A stretch of DNA of 64,000 bases from Sceloporus undulatus (lineage: Eukaryota; Chordata; Lepidosauria; Squamata; Phrynosomatidae), in the NCBI RefSeq assembly GCF_019175285.1, contig NC_056529.1:21131853-21195852 (forward strand). Direction: 5' to 3'. The notes below the pieces were generated by a model. That model was not told where the DNA came from and made no database searches. It saw only the letters and a program-made list of their open reading frames with translations. Made by a program: the position numbers and the translations under genes. Positions 1-14,700 of this stretch are shown piece by piece. How positions within the stretch are numbered: position 1 is the stretch's first letter; every line of letters starts with the position of its first letter.

Positions 1-2662
1 TAGCTTCAGAACAGTTTTCCCCAGTCTCATGTCCTCTGGCTGTTGATTTAGCCTCTACCCAAAATCATCATCATCGTTGTCATTGTTATTATTATTTGTA
101 TCTCGCTCTTTTCCCAGAACTGGGACTCAGAGTGGCTTCATAATATTAAAAACATGCCCAATTTAGAAGATGGCAGAGTTGGGGAAGGCTTGGAATTAGA
201 GTTTCCCCTCCCCTCCGCAGATCCCATTTGCAAGCCCACTAAGTCACAAGTGTGATATATTGACCTGTTAGCAGGTTTAAGGTTTCAAACCCTCATTTGG
301 AATCTCAAATAGATGTGGTTACCGCCACCGCTGCTGCGTGTGAAAGAAATGAAAGGCAATTTCCTTAGCAGGCACAGTGCCAAACTGTACTGGTTGATTT
401 TATATGTTTGAATTGGCCACTGCTCCTGTAGGATGATAAATGAGTGATGAAATGCCCACACAACAGAAATGATCTTCTTTTTAATGGAAGAAGAAGAAAA
501 GAGAGAGTTGTGTAAACAAATCGTGGCAGTCTTATGATCTATGAAAGAGGATTTCCTTCAAACAACGGAGGCAGGTGTGAAGTGGCAGTGCTTGAATACT
601 GTAAAGACAAGTATTTATAGCATCTTATGACTGCCCAGGAATCTCATGATGCATTGATGCAAGCAGCAATTGCTGGTCCTCCTTTTCTTCTTCCTCCTTC
701 CCCTACTCACCTGAGTTGTTCTCTTAGCATCTTCAAAAGCAAGTGAACAACTTGGGAAAGCTGATTTCCCTCTGACAGGAGAAAGATTTAAATTTTAAAG
801 AGTGGTGGGGAGAGTGTGGCCAGTTGGCTGCATGTGGTTTCCAAGGATATTTTGAAGCGCGGTATAGTGGTTTTAGCGTTGGACTACAACTCTGGAGGCC
901 GGGGTTCAGATCCTCGCTGGACCAGGGAAACCCACTGGGCGACCTTGGGCAAGTCACATTAGAAAGCTAATGGTGACAAACCTCCTTTGAGGAAATCTGG
1001 CCAAGAAAATCCTGTGATAGAGTTGCCTTAGGGTTGCCCTAAGTCAGAAATTACTTGAAGGCACATAACAACAAACGCACACCCCATTTTTAAAAAATTG
1101 CCCCCCAAATGCTCCAACCTCTCCCTACCCAGGTGGCATGGAGAACAGTTTTGCCACATTTTTGAGGGGGGCAGCCATTTTTGGCTGATAAAGAGGGCTT
1201 TCTCTCTCTTTTTTTAACAAGAGGCTCCCTTGAGAAATGGTGAGATTGGGCCAGTTTTTTCAATGAAGAAAAGAGTTATGAGCCAGAGGTAGTCAATTCC
1301 AAAGAAACGTGGATTGTATATCTTTTGTAGAAACACACACCACACTATTACTTAGAACTGAGGGAGAAGGAGGACTCCTATTACTGGTTTCAGTGCAGGG
1401 CACACAGCTCAGGTGGGCTCTGCTCATACCTTGCCCTTCATACTTTGTTGGGCCAATGCCCACCATGTTGGTTTAGCAGTGTAGGAACTAGCAAAGTGCG
1501 ACACTCTTGTTTGTCTGCATTTAGCACTCAGGTTATTTTCCAAATAAATATGCTGATGACAGACAAGGAGCAGAGAGAATGGAAAAAAGAAGTGGGGCAT
1601 TTGTAGGATTAGGTGCACTTGTGGGGCAGAGAGCCAAGCTGGGTGGTGAGGCACCTCCCCTGATTACTGGAAACCCTGGCAGGCGTGTTCCTCCATTTTA
1701 TTATTATTTTTATGATGTATGTCCTCCCCACATGTTTGGTAGATTTCTTCCTGCCCTTGAAGGGCTTCTAACTCTAATTCTTTCTTGCTGTGTTTTGGTT
1801 TTTCCACAGCACACATTATCTCAGAAGTAGGGTTCTGGGGCTCAGTATCTCCATTGTTTGTGGGCATAGAACTCAGGCAGCCTATGGACATGTCACGACA
1901 ATTGCTTGGCACATTGAAGAGTTAAAAGCAATCAGTGATCTGGGGAGGGCTTCCAATATAATTTGGATAACCAAGAATTTAAAAAGAAGGAAAACTAAAT
2001 TTTAGTTATAAATACTTGGTGGTTAACCACCATCAAGTCAACACTGAAACTGGAAATGCAGTGGCATGAACAATACTGATTAGTATTCAATTATATATCT
2101 TTCCACTTGAGGTTCTTCACTAGTTGCCTGCTAATATTGGCGCAAACAACCACCCCACCCCTGCCCTATTGTTTGGTCTTGGCCAAGTATTATTGGATGA
2201 TTTAATGATGCCATCCTCCTTATCCTGTAAGAATGGGTCTGTTGCCTGCCCTTATTACATTTGCCTTTAAAAACCGGCTTTCCTCATGTAACCTTTGCTT
2301 TATTTATGTTTTAATAACAAATAGATGTAACTTGTCCGCGAAGTTCTGCCACAGTAAAGTTCAGGAAGTCGTTCACTTTTGTAGAAACACTTTAAAAAGT
2401 GATAAGAATTCATTCTAGTCATTTTTAAAAATAAACTGCTGCTGCTGTTTTGTAACTATCATGAGCTAATCTGATCTCATAATTAGCTTATCAGACCTGT
2501 TGATGGTGCTGTACTGATAAAATTTAATTGCTTTAAATGTTTGATGGGTCAATTAACCTGATCTTTCTGGGCCAGTCATAAATGAACCCCTAGTTTGAAG
2601 GGGCTTCTCCTGCCTTCACCTCATGATCTCTCTTGCTCTCTCTCTGTCGTCTAACTTTGCAG
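1..2662 (+). other. ZC3H18 intron, no exon found
   Basis: No stretch with bracketing splice sites encodes an RS-rich or CCCH segment here, so I read it as intron. It carries one Sauria SINE (858-1072). The rest has no structure I recognise beyond AT-rich low complexity at 60-100. Confidence 0.6.
858..1072 (+). repeat. Sauria SINE, near full length
   Basis: The tRNA-related head (ggtatagtggttttagcg, with a B-box-like ggttcagatcc), the middle aaacccactgggcgacctt and the BovB-like tail ending cttgaaggcacataacaacaa are all present. Moderately diverged. Confidence 0.9.
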
Positions 2663-2764
2663 GTCACGATCTTTCTCATCTTCCCCATCTCCTTCTCCCA
2701 CGCCGTCTCCACACAAACCTGTTTCCAAAGCTAAAGGAGAGGCTGCAGCACCTGTGGCAAAGGG
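2663..2764 (+). CDS. ZC3H18: ZC3H18 coding exon (first in window)
   Basis: The acceptor follows ctaactttgcag and the donor is gtaagt. One base completes a codon from an exon outside the window. It encodes a Ser/Pro-rich segment (SFSSSPSPSPTPSPHKP) and leaves two bases that join the next exon as Gly. Confidence 0.88.
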
Positions 2765-5700
2765 GTAAGTTAACATATCTGTTCTGGACAAGGCACTCTA
2801 CCATGAAACTTCTGTCTAGGCTTGAGAGTTTAATTATTTGGAAATCTGTCTGCAGTGTTCTGTCCAGTGGCTGCTGGCCAAGAGATAAGTCCCAGGAAGG
2901 CAAACATTCCATTGATGAATTTGGGAGGGAAATTGTTTGGCAGGTGAATGCACTGATATTAAGGACTGAGGATTTGTTTGGTTAATTCTTGCATGATGTT
3001 ATGCTCTAGACACAATACAGTTTATGAAATGGATCGATGTTCTGCTTAAATATCCTCAAAGGGAAATAAATGACTCGTAGAGTGGGATCCTGATAATGAC
3101 ATTGTTGTCATTGCTGTGTGCCTTCACGTTGTTTCTAACTTATGGCAACCCTAAAACAAAAGCCTGTCACAGAGTTTTCAGGTCACTCAGTGGGTTTCTA
3201 TGGCCGATTTGAATCCTCGTCTCCAGAGTCATAGTCAGACACTCAAGCCACCATACCACATTGGCTCTCAGTTAATGACATATGCATGCATGTGTCTCTT
3301 TTTGTGCAGAGGGGCTGTTCTCTGGCCTTTTGCACCCCATCCAAAACCTCCTCCACCCACCTTCCTCCAAAAAGCACAAGGTCTTCTCACCCTCCCCAGC
3401 TTCTGACAATTCCCCTACCCCCCAACAATAGTTCTTTCAACATCCCAGCCAGCACACACCACCCAAAACTATCTCCGTCATTCATAGGATCATCCATCCA
3501 CCCTGTCCTTAAACAACATCCTTCTTCCTGCGTTTGTCCCTCAATGACCATATTTAAAACTGAACATGTCACCTCATCACCATACCCACAAGTTTTGTAT
3601 TTCCATGGCTATTTATATAGTCTGATTATAAAGGTCCTTCCTGGGCACCAGTTTATTTTTTGCATCCGAGAAAGTTGACCAGGGTCCGAAACACACTGCA
3701 GTTTGAGACCGCTTTAACTGGCTCAGTGCTAGGGAATCCTAGGAACTGTAGTTTATTGTGGCACCAGAGCTCTCTGACAGAGAAGGCTAAATGTGATCTA
3801 TCATAAGCTGAGATGAGAGTGAAGGGCCCAGAGTGGACTTCAGGGCTAGGGAGGGATATGAACCTGGATTTCCCTGATGAAAACCTAAGCACCACAGCAC
3901 TGTGCCTCACCAGTAATTCAGATAATCTTTTCCCCTTCCTTCCACCTTTTTCAAAGCTGATGGAATCTTAAAACCATTTGGGGATAGTGCCCCTTAAAAG
4001 AGGTTTATGGCACCACTGGGACCTTTCCTTTTAGGATTTTTTGGTAGAAAAGTGCAGGATCTCTCAGTGGCTTTCATGTCCAGAGCTAGGCTAGGAAGGT
4101 GCTTTCCATCAGATCACATTTGTAAAGCGTGGTCCTGTGGTATTGTGGCATCCGGGCGTGAATTAAAACAAACACAACAGTTGTGTATACTTAAATATTG
4201 ATTTTGAAATAGACGTCATCTTGCTTCCCTAGAAACATGCATACACACACACACACACTCACACATCCACTCAGCGTGATACATGCCTAACATAATGAAA
4301 AAGGTCAGACACTGAAGGATGCCTTCCTACCTATAGTTATTTGGGTTGTTTTCTAAGAGGCCTGCAGCATTGATTAGCATCTTGATTAGCTAACAACAGC
4401 AAGATGACACAATTTACAGAAGGCATGAAAATGATGGATTTTGGGGGGAGAAAAGTACCACTATGCAGGTGTTCTGGGTGACAGTTCCAAGCACAAGGGG
4501 CAGCAAGTTTGAAAGGAAAGGGCAAGAGTTGCTTGAGGAAGTAGAAGGTCTTCAAAGGAGTGCTGGAGCTTGGAGAAGCCACATTCACCCCTTTTTGGTG
4601 CTGAAAGAAATTTTAAGGACCAAATAAAGCCTGCCTTTGATCAAAGGCACTGAGTTCTGCAGAGTGTTGCCTTTTTCCAGAGCAGAGTTAGAAATGCAAA
4701 ATAAATACAGTGAGGCCTTGCTGTCCACTGGGGTTTTGTTCCAGGACCCCACATGGATATCAAAGTCCATGCATGGATGCTCAAGTCCCATTAAATACAG
4801 TGGTATAGTGAAATGGTGTCCCTTATATAAAATGGCAAAATCAAGGTTTGATTTATATATTTATATATACAATTGGCCCTCCCATTTTTGTGAGGGAACC
4901 ATTCAGACCCCCTCAGCGAAAACATAGGTTCACACTTATTCAATCCCCATAGGCTTGATTAGAGGGTGCCCCCGTGCCATTGCAAATAGCGGAAGTTGCC
5001 CCTCCATGTATATTTAAGGGTGCGGATCTGAGATCCGCACAGTAGGAGTGTGTGTGTGTGTGTATCATATCTTCTCAGATTTTCACTTTGAACACATGTA
5101 GTATTTTAAAGGTGTAATTTTAATTTTACTAGTTGTTTATGTCACAATTGCCATTACTTTCAGTGATATAAGGGAATTATGATTTATGAGTAGCGTTACT
5201 ACAAAAAAACATTACTAAGGATTCTGTATGGTGTGGTATTGGAAGAGGAGGGTCAATTCATGGTGACACCATGAATTACTGCATCGGGTGACGCCAACTC
5301 TAGTGATACCACTGCTTTGTATGCCAACCTTGGATTCCTGTGCTGAGCCCAGACAGTCTTTTCACACCATCCTGGCTCAAAGGTAGGATGACCTTTGAAC
5401 CATACCAGCTGCTTCTTAATCTTTAATGCCTTTTTGACCAAGGTTTTCCAAATGGAGGTCAGACCTGGCATGCTCTTCTCGCCACCATCCCTGTCCCCCA
5501 TTGGCTTCATCTCACCCCCATTTTGGTTATACAGGGACAAGCCTTTGAAGAAACTCCCTGCTCCCACGGCACCACCGCCAGTCACAAAAGCTGCTCCAGC
5601 TGCCTCGGAGCCAGCCAAGCCAGGCGACACCAGAGAGGCAAGGAGGAAGGAGCGTCAGACAAGAACACCACCCAGGAGGTAGGAGGAGGAGAGCAGGGGA

Positions 5701-8700
5701 GCTTCCTGGAGCAGGCTCCCAGGAGGCAAGTCCCAGATGAATTTTGAGCTATCCTAGGTGTCCTCGGACACCTCTGGAGGGATGACTGGCAGCACAATGC
5801 CTAGTGGGTAGACTCCTGCCACTCAGGATGGCCTGGACATACTGTCTGGTGGTTTGGGGAATATGTAGTCGAGCAAAGTAATTTTTGCAGGCTCTGGGGT
5901 TAGGGATAACATGTTTCTCTCCCCACTTCTATGATCCCCTTTGAGCATTTCCTAGCATGCATCTGGGTAAGAGCTTGAGAAACCTTACTTTTTTGGACTA
6001 CAGCTCCCAGCTTGGGGGAACTGTAGTTCAAAACATAAGGGATGGGGGCATTCTGAGAATTATACATTTTGAGTCTCCCTTATCTGGTATTCAAAAATCC
6101 AAAATACTCCAAAAGCCAAAAAAAAAATGTTCATGGGTAGCTGAGATAGTGAAGCTTTTGCTTTCTGATGGTCCAGTCTACACAAACTTGGCTTCACGCA
6201 CAAAATTATTTAAAATACTATATGAAATTACTGTCAGGCTATGTGTGTGTGATGTATATGAAACATAAACAAATGTTATGTTTAGACTTGGGTCCCATCT
6301 CCAAGATACCTCATTATGTACATACAGTCAAACCATGGTGTCTGCAGGGAATCTGTTCTGGGCCTGCACATGGATACTAAAAAATGCGGGATCTCAAATC
6401 CTGTTGTCCTTAATGGTGACACAACACGGCCATTGGGGACAACAGGGCTTGCTATCCACAGATGCTCAAATCAGCAGATGGCAAACCCATGGATAATAAG
6501 GCTCTGCTGTATATGCAAACACAGATGTTCAAAAATCCAAAACACTTCTGAATTTTACCCTTTTGGGTAAGGGAGACTCAAAACCTGTAGCCTAAAAAAA
6601 TGAGGTTTCCTCAATTTTGTACTATATTTATTCCCTACACACACACTCGCACACACCTTTCCTCTGCCTGCTCTTGTAGAAGCCCATCCTCTCTTTGCCA
6701 GCACATAGGTCCCTGGAACCTTTTTTTATTTATTCGAGGAAACCATGTGTTGGCAGAGGTTTATAAGAACTGGAGTCAAATCTAAATCTGTACCCAGAGT
6801 TTGAGAGTATGTTCTGTACCCCTGGAGTACTGGGTCCCCCAGACATCCCAGCCTGGCAAGCATAAACATTTCACCCAAGTGCCTTGTGCAAATGATACCC
6901 ATCTGGCACACCTTGTCACCACAGAAAAGGGAGTCCTGACCTTTCCTTTCGCCTGCAGGCGGGCCATCAGTTGCAGCATGAGTGGAAGTGGCAGCAGCTA
7001 CAGCGGTTCCAGTTCCCGTTCACGGTCTTTGTCTCGCTCCCTTTCCCGATCTCATTCCCGGTCCACCTCTGCCTCCATTTCTCCATCGCCCTCTGGATCC
7101 AGAAAATCCAGGTGAGAATTTGCATGCCTTCCTGCTTCTTCCAAATTAGAAGGCGTGGGTCATCTCCTGAATGAAACAATCGGTTTCAACTCAGCTTTTG
7201 TTTCTTGGAAGCATCCTGCGAAATTTCATGAACATTCATAATAGGATGAATGTTTTCCCTGTTTTGAGTCATCATGAAATTTTGTCAAACATAATTTGTT
7301 ATAAAGGTAGGTGAGATTTGTGGTCTTGGAGGACTCTTGTGGTCTTGGGGGGCCCTTCACAGTATGTAATGTTTTTAATAGATTTGTTTTCAACTGTTCT
7401 ATTTTTATGGCTATTTTTAATTGCATTTTTATTGTTATTATTTATGGTTTCATAATGCTTTTAACTGTATTTCTTTTCATTTTTGTAAGCCAGAATTTAC
7501 CTTTGTTTTGTCAAAGTATGCAATGGATATGTCCCCCATTTCCACTTCATTTACAAAATGTCTATCAGAGAGCTTGTAAAAGATAGTGTTTGAGTACTAA
7601 AACTCCCAGAATCCTCCAGCTAACAAGCCTTGCTGGCTTGGGAATTCTGGGAGTTGTAGTCCTGAGACATAATTTTTCCAAATTCAGGCCCCATCACATC
7701 ACCAGCACCACATTGATGGATTCCTCACATTTAGCTGTTGAGGAAAAGGAGCTTGGTTTTTGAGGAAGGCCTTGGGCAGGTTCCGGTGGAGAGCTGCAAA
7801 GAAAGTGAACAGGCTTGTACTTGCCTGGTTTGCATAATAGGCTTCATGTCTGAGAATGCCTGCATCAGAAGTGTGCTTGATGACTTCATGCAGTAACAGG
7901 CCCTGGACTCAGCTTCCCAGCATTTCCTTGGCTATCCCTTCTGCTTCCTGCAAAAAGCTTCCTGGATCAAGCATGTATTCTCTATCTTTGCCTAAGTGCC
8001 GAGGAGCTGTATGGTTGGCCAACATCCTGCTCTTGATAGGTTCTCTGAGCATCTTGGATGACCTCAGTAATGCAGCAGCTTAGCTGGGGCTGACACAGGA
8101 GTTCCTCATTGGCAGACAGGCAAGGGCCAGAATCTTGTTCTGTATCTAAATATATATTGGCTGAAATCCTACATTAGGTTTTCATGGTGTAATGTAAGCT
8201 AATGTAGAGTTACAGATTAACTCTGCTGTGCAACCCATAGGTCGATTATCAACATTGGGTAATTGGACCAAGACAACAGACATGTAGCCGAACCCACAAC
8301 CCAACACACAAAGTGCATTGTATACATCCATGCATAAGAGCACTGCATGTACAGTTCCACTTGTTCAGCTTTGCTGAAAGCAACCATTCCACTACATACA
8401 AAAATGTCCTACAGTTTCTATAAGGAAACTTATATATAAGTAGGATCCAAAGAGAATTCTGGCCATTATATTATAAAATAAAATAAAAAGATAACTGGTG
8501 TTTGCTGAAGTGCTGTTTCAGCCACTCCTGGATCTTAACATACTGGATCTTTTTCTGTCCCTTCCTCTGTCCCCATTCCTTGACCAGGTCTTTGAGTGTG
8601 AGTAGTGTCTCGTCTGTCTCTAGTGCCTCTTCGAGTAGCAGTTCTGTGCACAGCGCTGACTCGGAAGACATGTACGCAGATCTGGCCAGCCCGGTGTCTT

Positions 8701-11700
8701 CGGCCAGTTCTCGATCACCAACCCCAGCACAACAGAAGAAAGAGAGAGGTAGGGAATGCTGTGTTCACTCCTTGAAAGTGACTTCCCTTGGTCTTGACAA
8801 AGTACAGTTACTCCAGAGGATTGCTACCAGCATCCAAGTTCCCTTCCCCTTTGTGACACACACTCTCATCTTTTCCTTCCCTCTCCCCAATCCCCATCCT
8901 GGTTTACTCCTAGTCCTACCTGCAGACCTGTTTGAAATGCTCTTCAGAAGCAGAGGAAGAGTTTGTAGATTATATTCCACCAACAAAAACTAAAATTAAA
9001 GTTGATAAATAAAACGACAGTATTGAATTTTAAGATACTGGGTGAATGTGGGCAGCCTGAATTCTCTAGAGCTCCTTTTCTTCCTGGACAGTGAGCAAAG
9101 CACAGTCTTCAGGTGGAGCATCAATTTTCTGCTTGCTGGAGACTACCATCAGCAAGAAGGTGGTGGTGGTAGTGTGCTTATGTCCAGTTTGCGTGATTCC
9201 CACTGGTCACTATGAAAAAAGAATGAGCCTTGGGGACTTTTTCTGGCTGTGATATCTTCAAGTGGTGGCATACCTCATTGAGTCAGTTACCTCTCTTCGG
9301 CTTCAGGGAAGTTGTGGGTATCACTTAAGGATGCTAAAAGAGGTTGGCCATCTTCTCACTGGGGCACCATTTTGCTTTCCCAGTAGGAAAACCCAGAAAA
9401 GAAGGCGGTGGGGGTGTCAAAGAAGAAAAACGGAAACGGGACACAACAGCACAGCCAGCCAAGACCGCCAAGCCTGTCCCGGGGACTAAATCTCAACAGG
9501 CACCTCCAGCCCAACAGCCGCCTGCGTCACAGCCTGCTGGCTTCAGCGCCCACAAAGAAATCAAACTAACACTGTTAAACAAGGTGAGATTTCATGGGTG
9601 TTGCACAGTGTGTCCTTTTGCTTAATGTGTTACCTCTTTGTCCCTTTGCATGTAGTCAGAGCAGGGCCCTTTCCACAGGCAGGCTGGGAGATGGAGTGAG
9701 AAGGATATGTGTCCCAGCAACCTCAGGATATCTTGTGGAGGGGAGGAGTAATGTACCTTTGATTCAGGAGTCTGCCCAGACATCACAGTCCTGCCGTTAG
9801 AGAGAAATGAGAATGCTTTCTCTGGTTAATGGTAGGAAATGGGTGTCTCTGGCCCACCAAAGGTCTAATGAGGCACAATGTGGAGCAGGAGGAGGAATTA
9901 TGTGGCCCTCCACATGCCCTAGCCAATACAGCCAGTGGATAGGAGTGCTGGGAGTTGCAGTCCAAGGACATCTGGACAGTTGCACAGTTCCCACCTAAAG
10001 AAAAGAAGTTTTTTGTCTGTCATCATGCCAAAACTTGTGGTTATCTGATTAAAAATTTGGGTGTATGTTAGGCATTTCCAAGTGCATCCATCTCAGGCAG
10101 TAGAACTAAGAAAGGACACTGATAACCCTGCCAAGCTGTTGCTGGTACACAGAGCCTCTTGTTATCACAGGTTGAGTCTGTGTGATAGAAATTATTTTGG
10201 TGTAATGCGGAGATTATGGGTTTATTATTTAGATGTGTGATTATTTAGATGTATGTTTTATCTGTTTTTAGCTTTAGTATGATTTTGAAATGATTTTATG
10301 GTGTTTTAATGTGGGGGTTTTAATTGCTTTTGAAACTTTATTGTTACTGTTTTTTATCTGTTATCTCTGGAAGCTGCCTCAGGTCCCACCCTGGGAGAAA
10401 GGCAGCATATAAATGAAGTAAATACAATAATAGATAATAAATTGGGCATTTTTCTGCACAAGGCATTCATGGCACTTTTCCTGTAGGCTGCACAACGTGT
10501 TCCCTTTATTCATTCATTCATTGTTCCACCATTCTGGAACTCAATGTGGTTTAGAAGAATTAAAACCAGTTGTAATTAAAGGCAATCCCAGTGCAACCGT
10601 CTATTGTAATGCTGAACTCTCCTGAGGATTCCCTCTTTCTTGCATGTGCTGAACTGGGACAAAATGCCGAGAAAAGGATTTTGTATAGTAGAGCAGAGGT
10701 CTTTTCAATTTTCAGTTGAACTGAAAGGTCTAACTGGCAGTAACTAAGTCTTTGGAGGAGCATTTCAGCCTGGTAGAATTTGGGGGATGGTGGCAAGCAA
10801 ATCCTCACAATATCCCTCCCCACCACCTCCCAGGCTTATGGGTTTGGCCAGTGTTAATTCACCTCCATTCGGTGGTGGTGTGTTGTTGGTTTTTTTCAGG
10901 CAGCTGACAAGGGAAGCAGCCGGAAGAGGTACGAGCCATCTGACAAAGACAGGCAGTCTTCTCCTCCAGCAAAACGGATCAATCTCTCTCCAGACAGAGG
11001 TGAAAAAGCAGGGCTTAGACTGACCAGGGTGGATGGGTGTGCGTGCAACTGTGGTAACTACGAGCCCTTGAATTGCTTTCCCTTCTCTGGACACCCATTC
11101 CTGGTGTTGCCATGCAGAGCTTAGAAACGATCCTCTTTTTGGTTTGCAGTTCCCAGAACCCCTCAGCTACCAAGGCCCATCATATCCAGGGGCATACTTG
11201 GAGATACAAAACAAGAGGATGGGGAATGACTTAGGGAGCTGGGGATGTTTAGCCTGGAAAAGAGAAGGCTAAGAGGTGATATGATAGCCCTGTTTAAATA
11301 TTTGAACTGATGTCATATTGAGGAGTGAACAAGCTTGTTTTCTGGTGCTCCAGAGACCCGAAGCAATGGATGCAAGCTAAAGGAAAAGAGATTCCGCCTC
11401 AACATTAGGAGGAACTTCCTGAGAGTAAGGGCTGGTCGACAGTGGAACACACTCCCTCGGAGTGCAGTATAGTCTCCTTTCTTGGAGGTCTTTAAGCAGA
11501 GGCTGGATGGCCATCTGTCAGTGGGGATGCTTTGATTGAGAGTTCCTGCATGGCAGAATGGGGTTGGACTGGATGGCCCTTGCGGTCTCTTCCAACTCTA
11601 TGATTCTAGGAAAGGATCTAACTCACTAAACCAATGAAAAACAAGCAGAAAGAGTTAGGCTATGAATATAAGATGTGTGGGTTTGTGTGTGTCTAAAGGT

Positions 11701-14700
11701 ATATAATGCATACAGCACATCTTTAAAATAATCAAATATTCACATTGAAACTACATAGTCCAAAATATAAATTGCAGTACTATGAGAAGACCTGTAAGAT
11801 CATTTTCCAAAGGAAAATGGAATTTCCTATGTAAAAAGTGGCATTTCTGGTTAGAAAATAGCATTTTTCTATGCTTTCTATGAGGAGAGTGAAAACAGTG
11901 TTTTCTTAATAGAAAATAACGTTTCACTGCAGAAAGGTTTCCAACATGGAAAACAACATTTCTGCACAGAAAATACTCTTATTATGTTATTTTTTACACA
12001 AAAACCTTGTTGTTTTCTGTTCAAAAGTGTACTTTTTTTGTGCAGAATAGTTTCCCAATGGCAAATGGTATTCAAAAACGGTAAATTTTTCAACAACTTT
12101 CTTACCCCGAGGAGAAAAAAAGGTGACATTTCTCATTCTTTCCTGCAAAAAGAAAGTTTACAAAGTTTTACATCCCTAGTAAAGAGAGGCTGAATGCAGC
12201 GGGATTTCACAGTACCACCTTCGCTGTGGCTTGCAAGAGGAGGGGATCTTTATGCACCTCTTTTCATTTCAAGTCTCAGAATTGCACCTATGTAGTGCAG
12301 TGCTCTTTCTTTTTTGAAAGAATGATAAAACATAGCAGCATATTTTCTAAACAAAAAGTCAGGAGAGTGTTTGGATTACCCTCTCTCAGGACAACAAACA
12401 CTCAAAATAAAGTGCAGCACCTATAAAAATGTCTGAAGAAAGCCAGGCACATTGCAACATCCCTGTTGGTGGCTTCCTGCCGTTGTGCCGGCTTTCGTTA
12501 GGCAATCAGCTGCTCAGCTTCTGACTCTCACATGGCGAAAGCCAAAGGTTGGCATCCCAGGCTTTCCCCCGACTCTGTTGCAAGCTCTTTAAGGCAGGAA
12601 TGCAAGAAGAGCTGCAGCACTGTTGGCAAACAAGTCTCGCCGTAGCTGGCTAGACTGTTCCTGGATGTCGGGTGACCAATATTCAACCTGGATTCTTTCG
12701 GCGTTTGCTGTCGGGCATCATCCCCTGTGCCCAGCCCTAGGACACGCTTGCTGTTGCTTCATCGTCACCGAGGCAATGACTTTCCTTAGAGCATCAGTAA
12801 CTGTGCCACATTCCTCACATGCTGAGCTCCCTCCCTGACAAAAGTATTGTGTCAATTGGAATCACTAAGAGACCAAGCGCTGGAAAGTCCCCAGCTCAGA
12901 TAACACCCCTGCCATGAACTCATGAGATGCCTTCTGAGCATGGCATGCTTGATTTATTCTCTTCCTCTCCCAGTTCCAGCCTTTCAGCTGCAATAGCACT
13001 GGCCTACCTCACAGGGCCATTGTAAGGGCTGCTAGGAATGCCCATGAGAAGTTTTGGATGTTTCAAGCACTCTGTTAACAGTAGCAGTTGCTTTTACTAC
13101 TTGTGAACCAGAAAATCTTAGCATTAATATCAAATTGTCCCTTTCGATCCTATGGGAGAGGCGGCATATAAATAAAATATCATCATCATTATCATCCTCC
13201 ATTGGTACCATATTGCTTTAGAAAGCACAATGTTTCCTGTCTGTCCTTGGCTGGAAATGTGTTTTTTTTATGCCTACAAGATTGTTTACATTGCCAGCCT
13301 GCAAAAACATGAAAGTCACTATTCAGTCTCTTCATTGAAACAGTTTTACTAAGTTCAGTCTCTCCACTGTTTTTAAAAGCTGGAGTTACTGAACTTCGTA
13401 AAAAGAGGTAGAAGTAATAACAATAATAAAGCCATTTTCTTTTCCTTTTTCCTTTCTCCAGGTGCTCGCGAAAGGAAACCGACAGGAAGGCTCTCGTCTC
13501 CCAAACAGGAACGCCAGCGGGGCCCCAATCCAAAACCCTCCCTGGCTCAGGCCGACAAGTGAGTCCTTTCCCAGAGCTTTGGCTTGTCTCTCCCTCTTTG
13601 TTTTTGCTGTGGGCTCATTCAAATATGGCCTCGCGTGATCTCCCCCAGTGAGAGGCAAGCGCGCACATGCCTGGACAGGCGCTGATTGGGATCTGACTTG
13701 GCAGGGAATCCTTTTGGCACCAGTCCTGTTCCCAGCAGTGTAGGCTTCCAATGTTTGAGAAGAATGGCAGAGTTCTTTCACCCTGACTTGCCAGCTGTAT
13801 TCAGAGGCAGGATGGCAGAAGACTAGTGTATCTCACCCTTCTGATGTCTGCTTGTGGCCAAAGGAGGGATCCTGGACTACGTGTGGGGTTTGTAAGCACT
13901 GGAATGTAACTTTGCGGAACTCGACGCAGTCCAGTATTCCTTGTGGTCTCTCTGCCATTTCTTCAGTTGTTTGTAACTTCCCTAGGAGGCACTGGCAACA
14001 GCAACAGGTCCAGAGGCCAGTTTTATGCATCTTAAGGCTGCCCAGGATGCCCCAAAAATGGGGGAAGAAAAAACTAAATTGACAAATGAGGAGGAAAAAC
14101 ACAAACCTAGTTATGAGAAACACAATGTTTTTGATATTAAAATGGTGCTTGGGGGTTGCTAGAGCCTATTTAAAAAGTGAATCCCCACTCCAGGAAGGTT
14201 TCAGGGGAAGAAACTCACCCTTTTGGGAGACCAGAAAAGGGGCTGTTTTTGGAATCCAAAGGGGCCATGAACCCCAAAAACAACCTTTGGAGGTGGTCAT
14301 GTTTCTCCAGAGCCACACTTTGCTCACCCCAGTTCTGTGGCTAAAGACTCTAGTTTTGATAGGAGACCTGCTTCTCTCCTCGGATGACACATTCCAAGGT
14401 TGCGGCTCCCACTTTCCACTCATTTCTCTAAACCCAAGGGCTGGGCAACTTCAGTGGGTCCAGAAGACAATTTAGGCCTGGATTGGGACCCATTGTGGAG
14501 CATGGCCCTGCAGAATGTGTGTTTTACATTTTTTTTTAAAGCTTTCGTTGGCTCTATTCTGCAGCACCCATAGCTGGACTGATTTGCTCATCCCGTTCCA
14601 AACTCTCCGCTGCAGTTGGGCCAGATCCCTTGCCGTGTGACTCACAAATGTTGGGGATCACCCATGAGTGCCCATTGCGCCATACTGGGACTGTGGGAAG

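Noticed and set aside
858-1072. Possible tRNA gene from A- and B-box-like sequence
   Set aside because: The boxes belong to the tRNA-derived head of a Sauria SINE; no cloverleaf or anticodon arm is preserved.
2623-2985. 120-codon ORF overlapping a ZC3H18 exon
   Set aside because: It is in a different frame from the exon and runs into the introns; splice-bounded translation matches ZC3H18.
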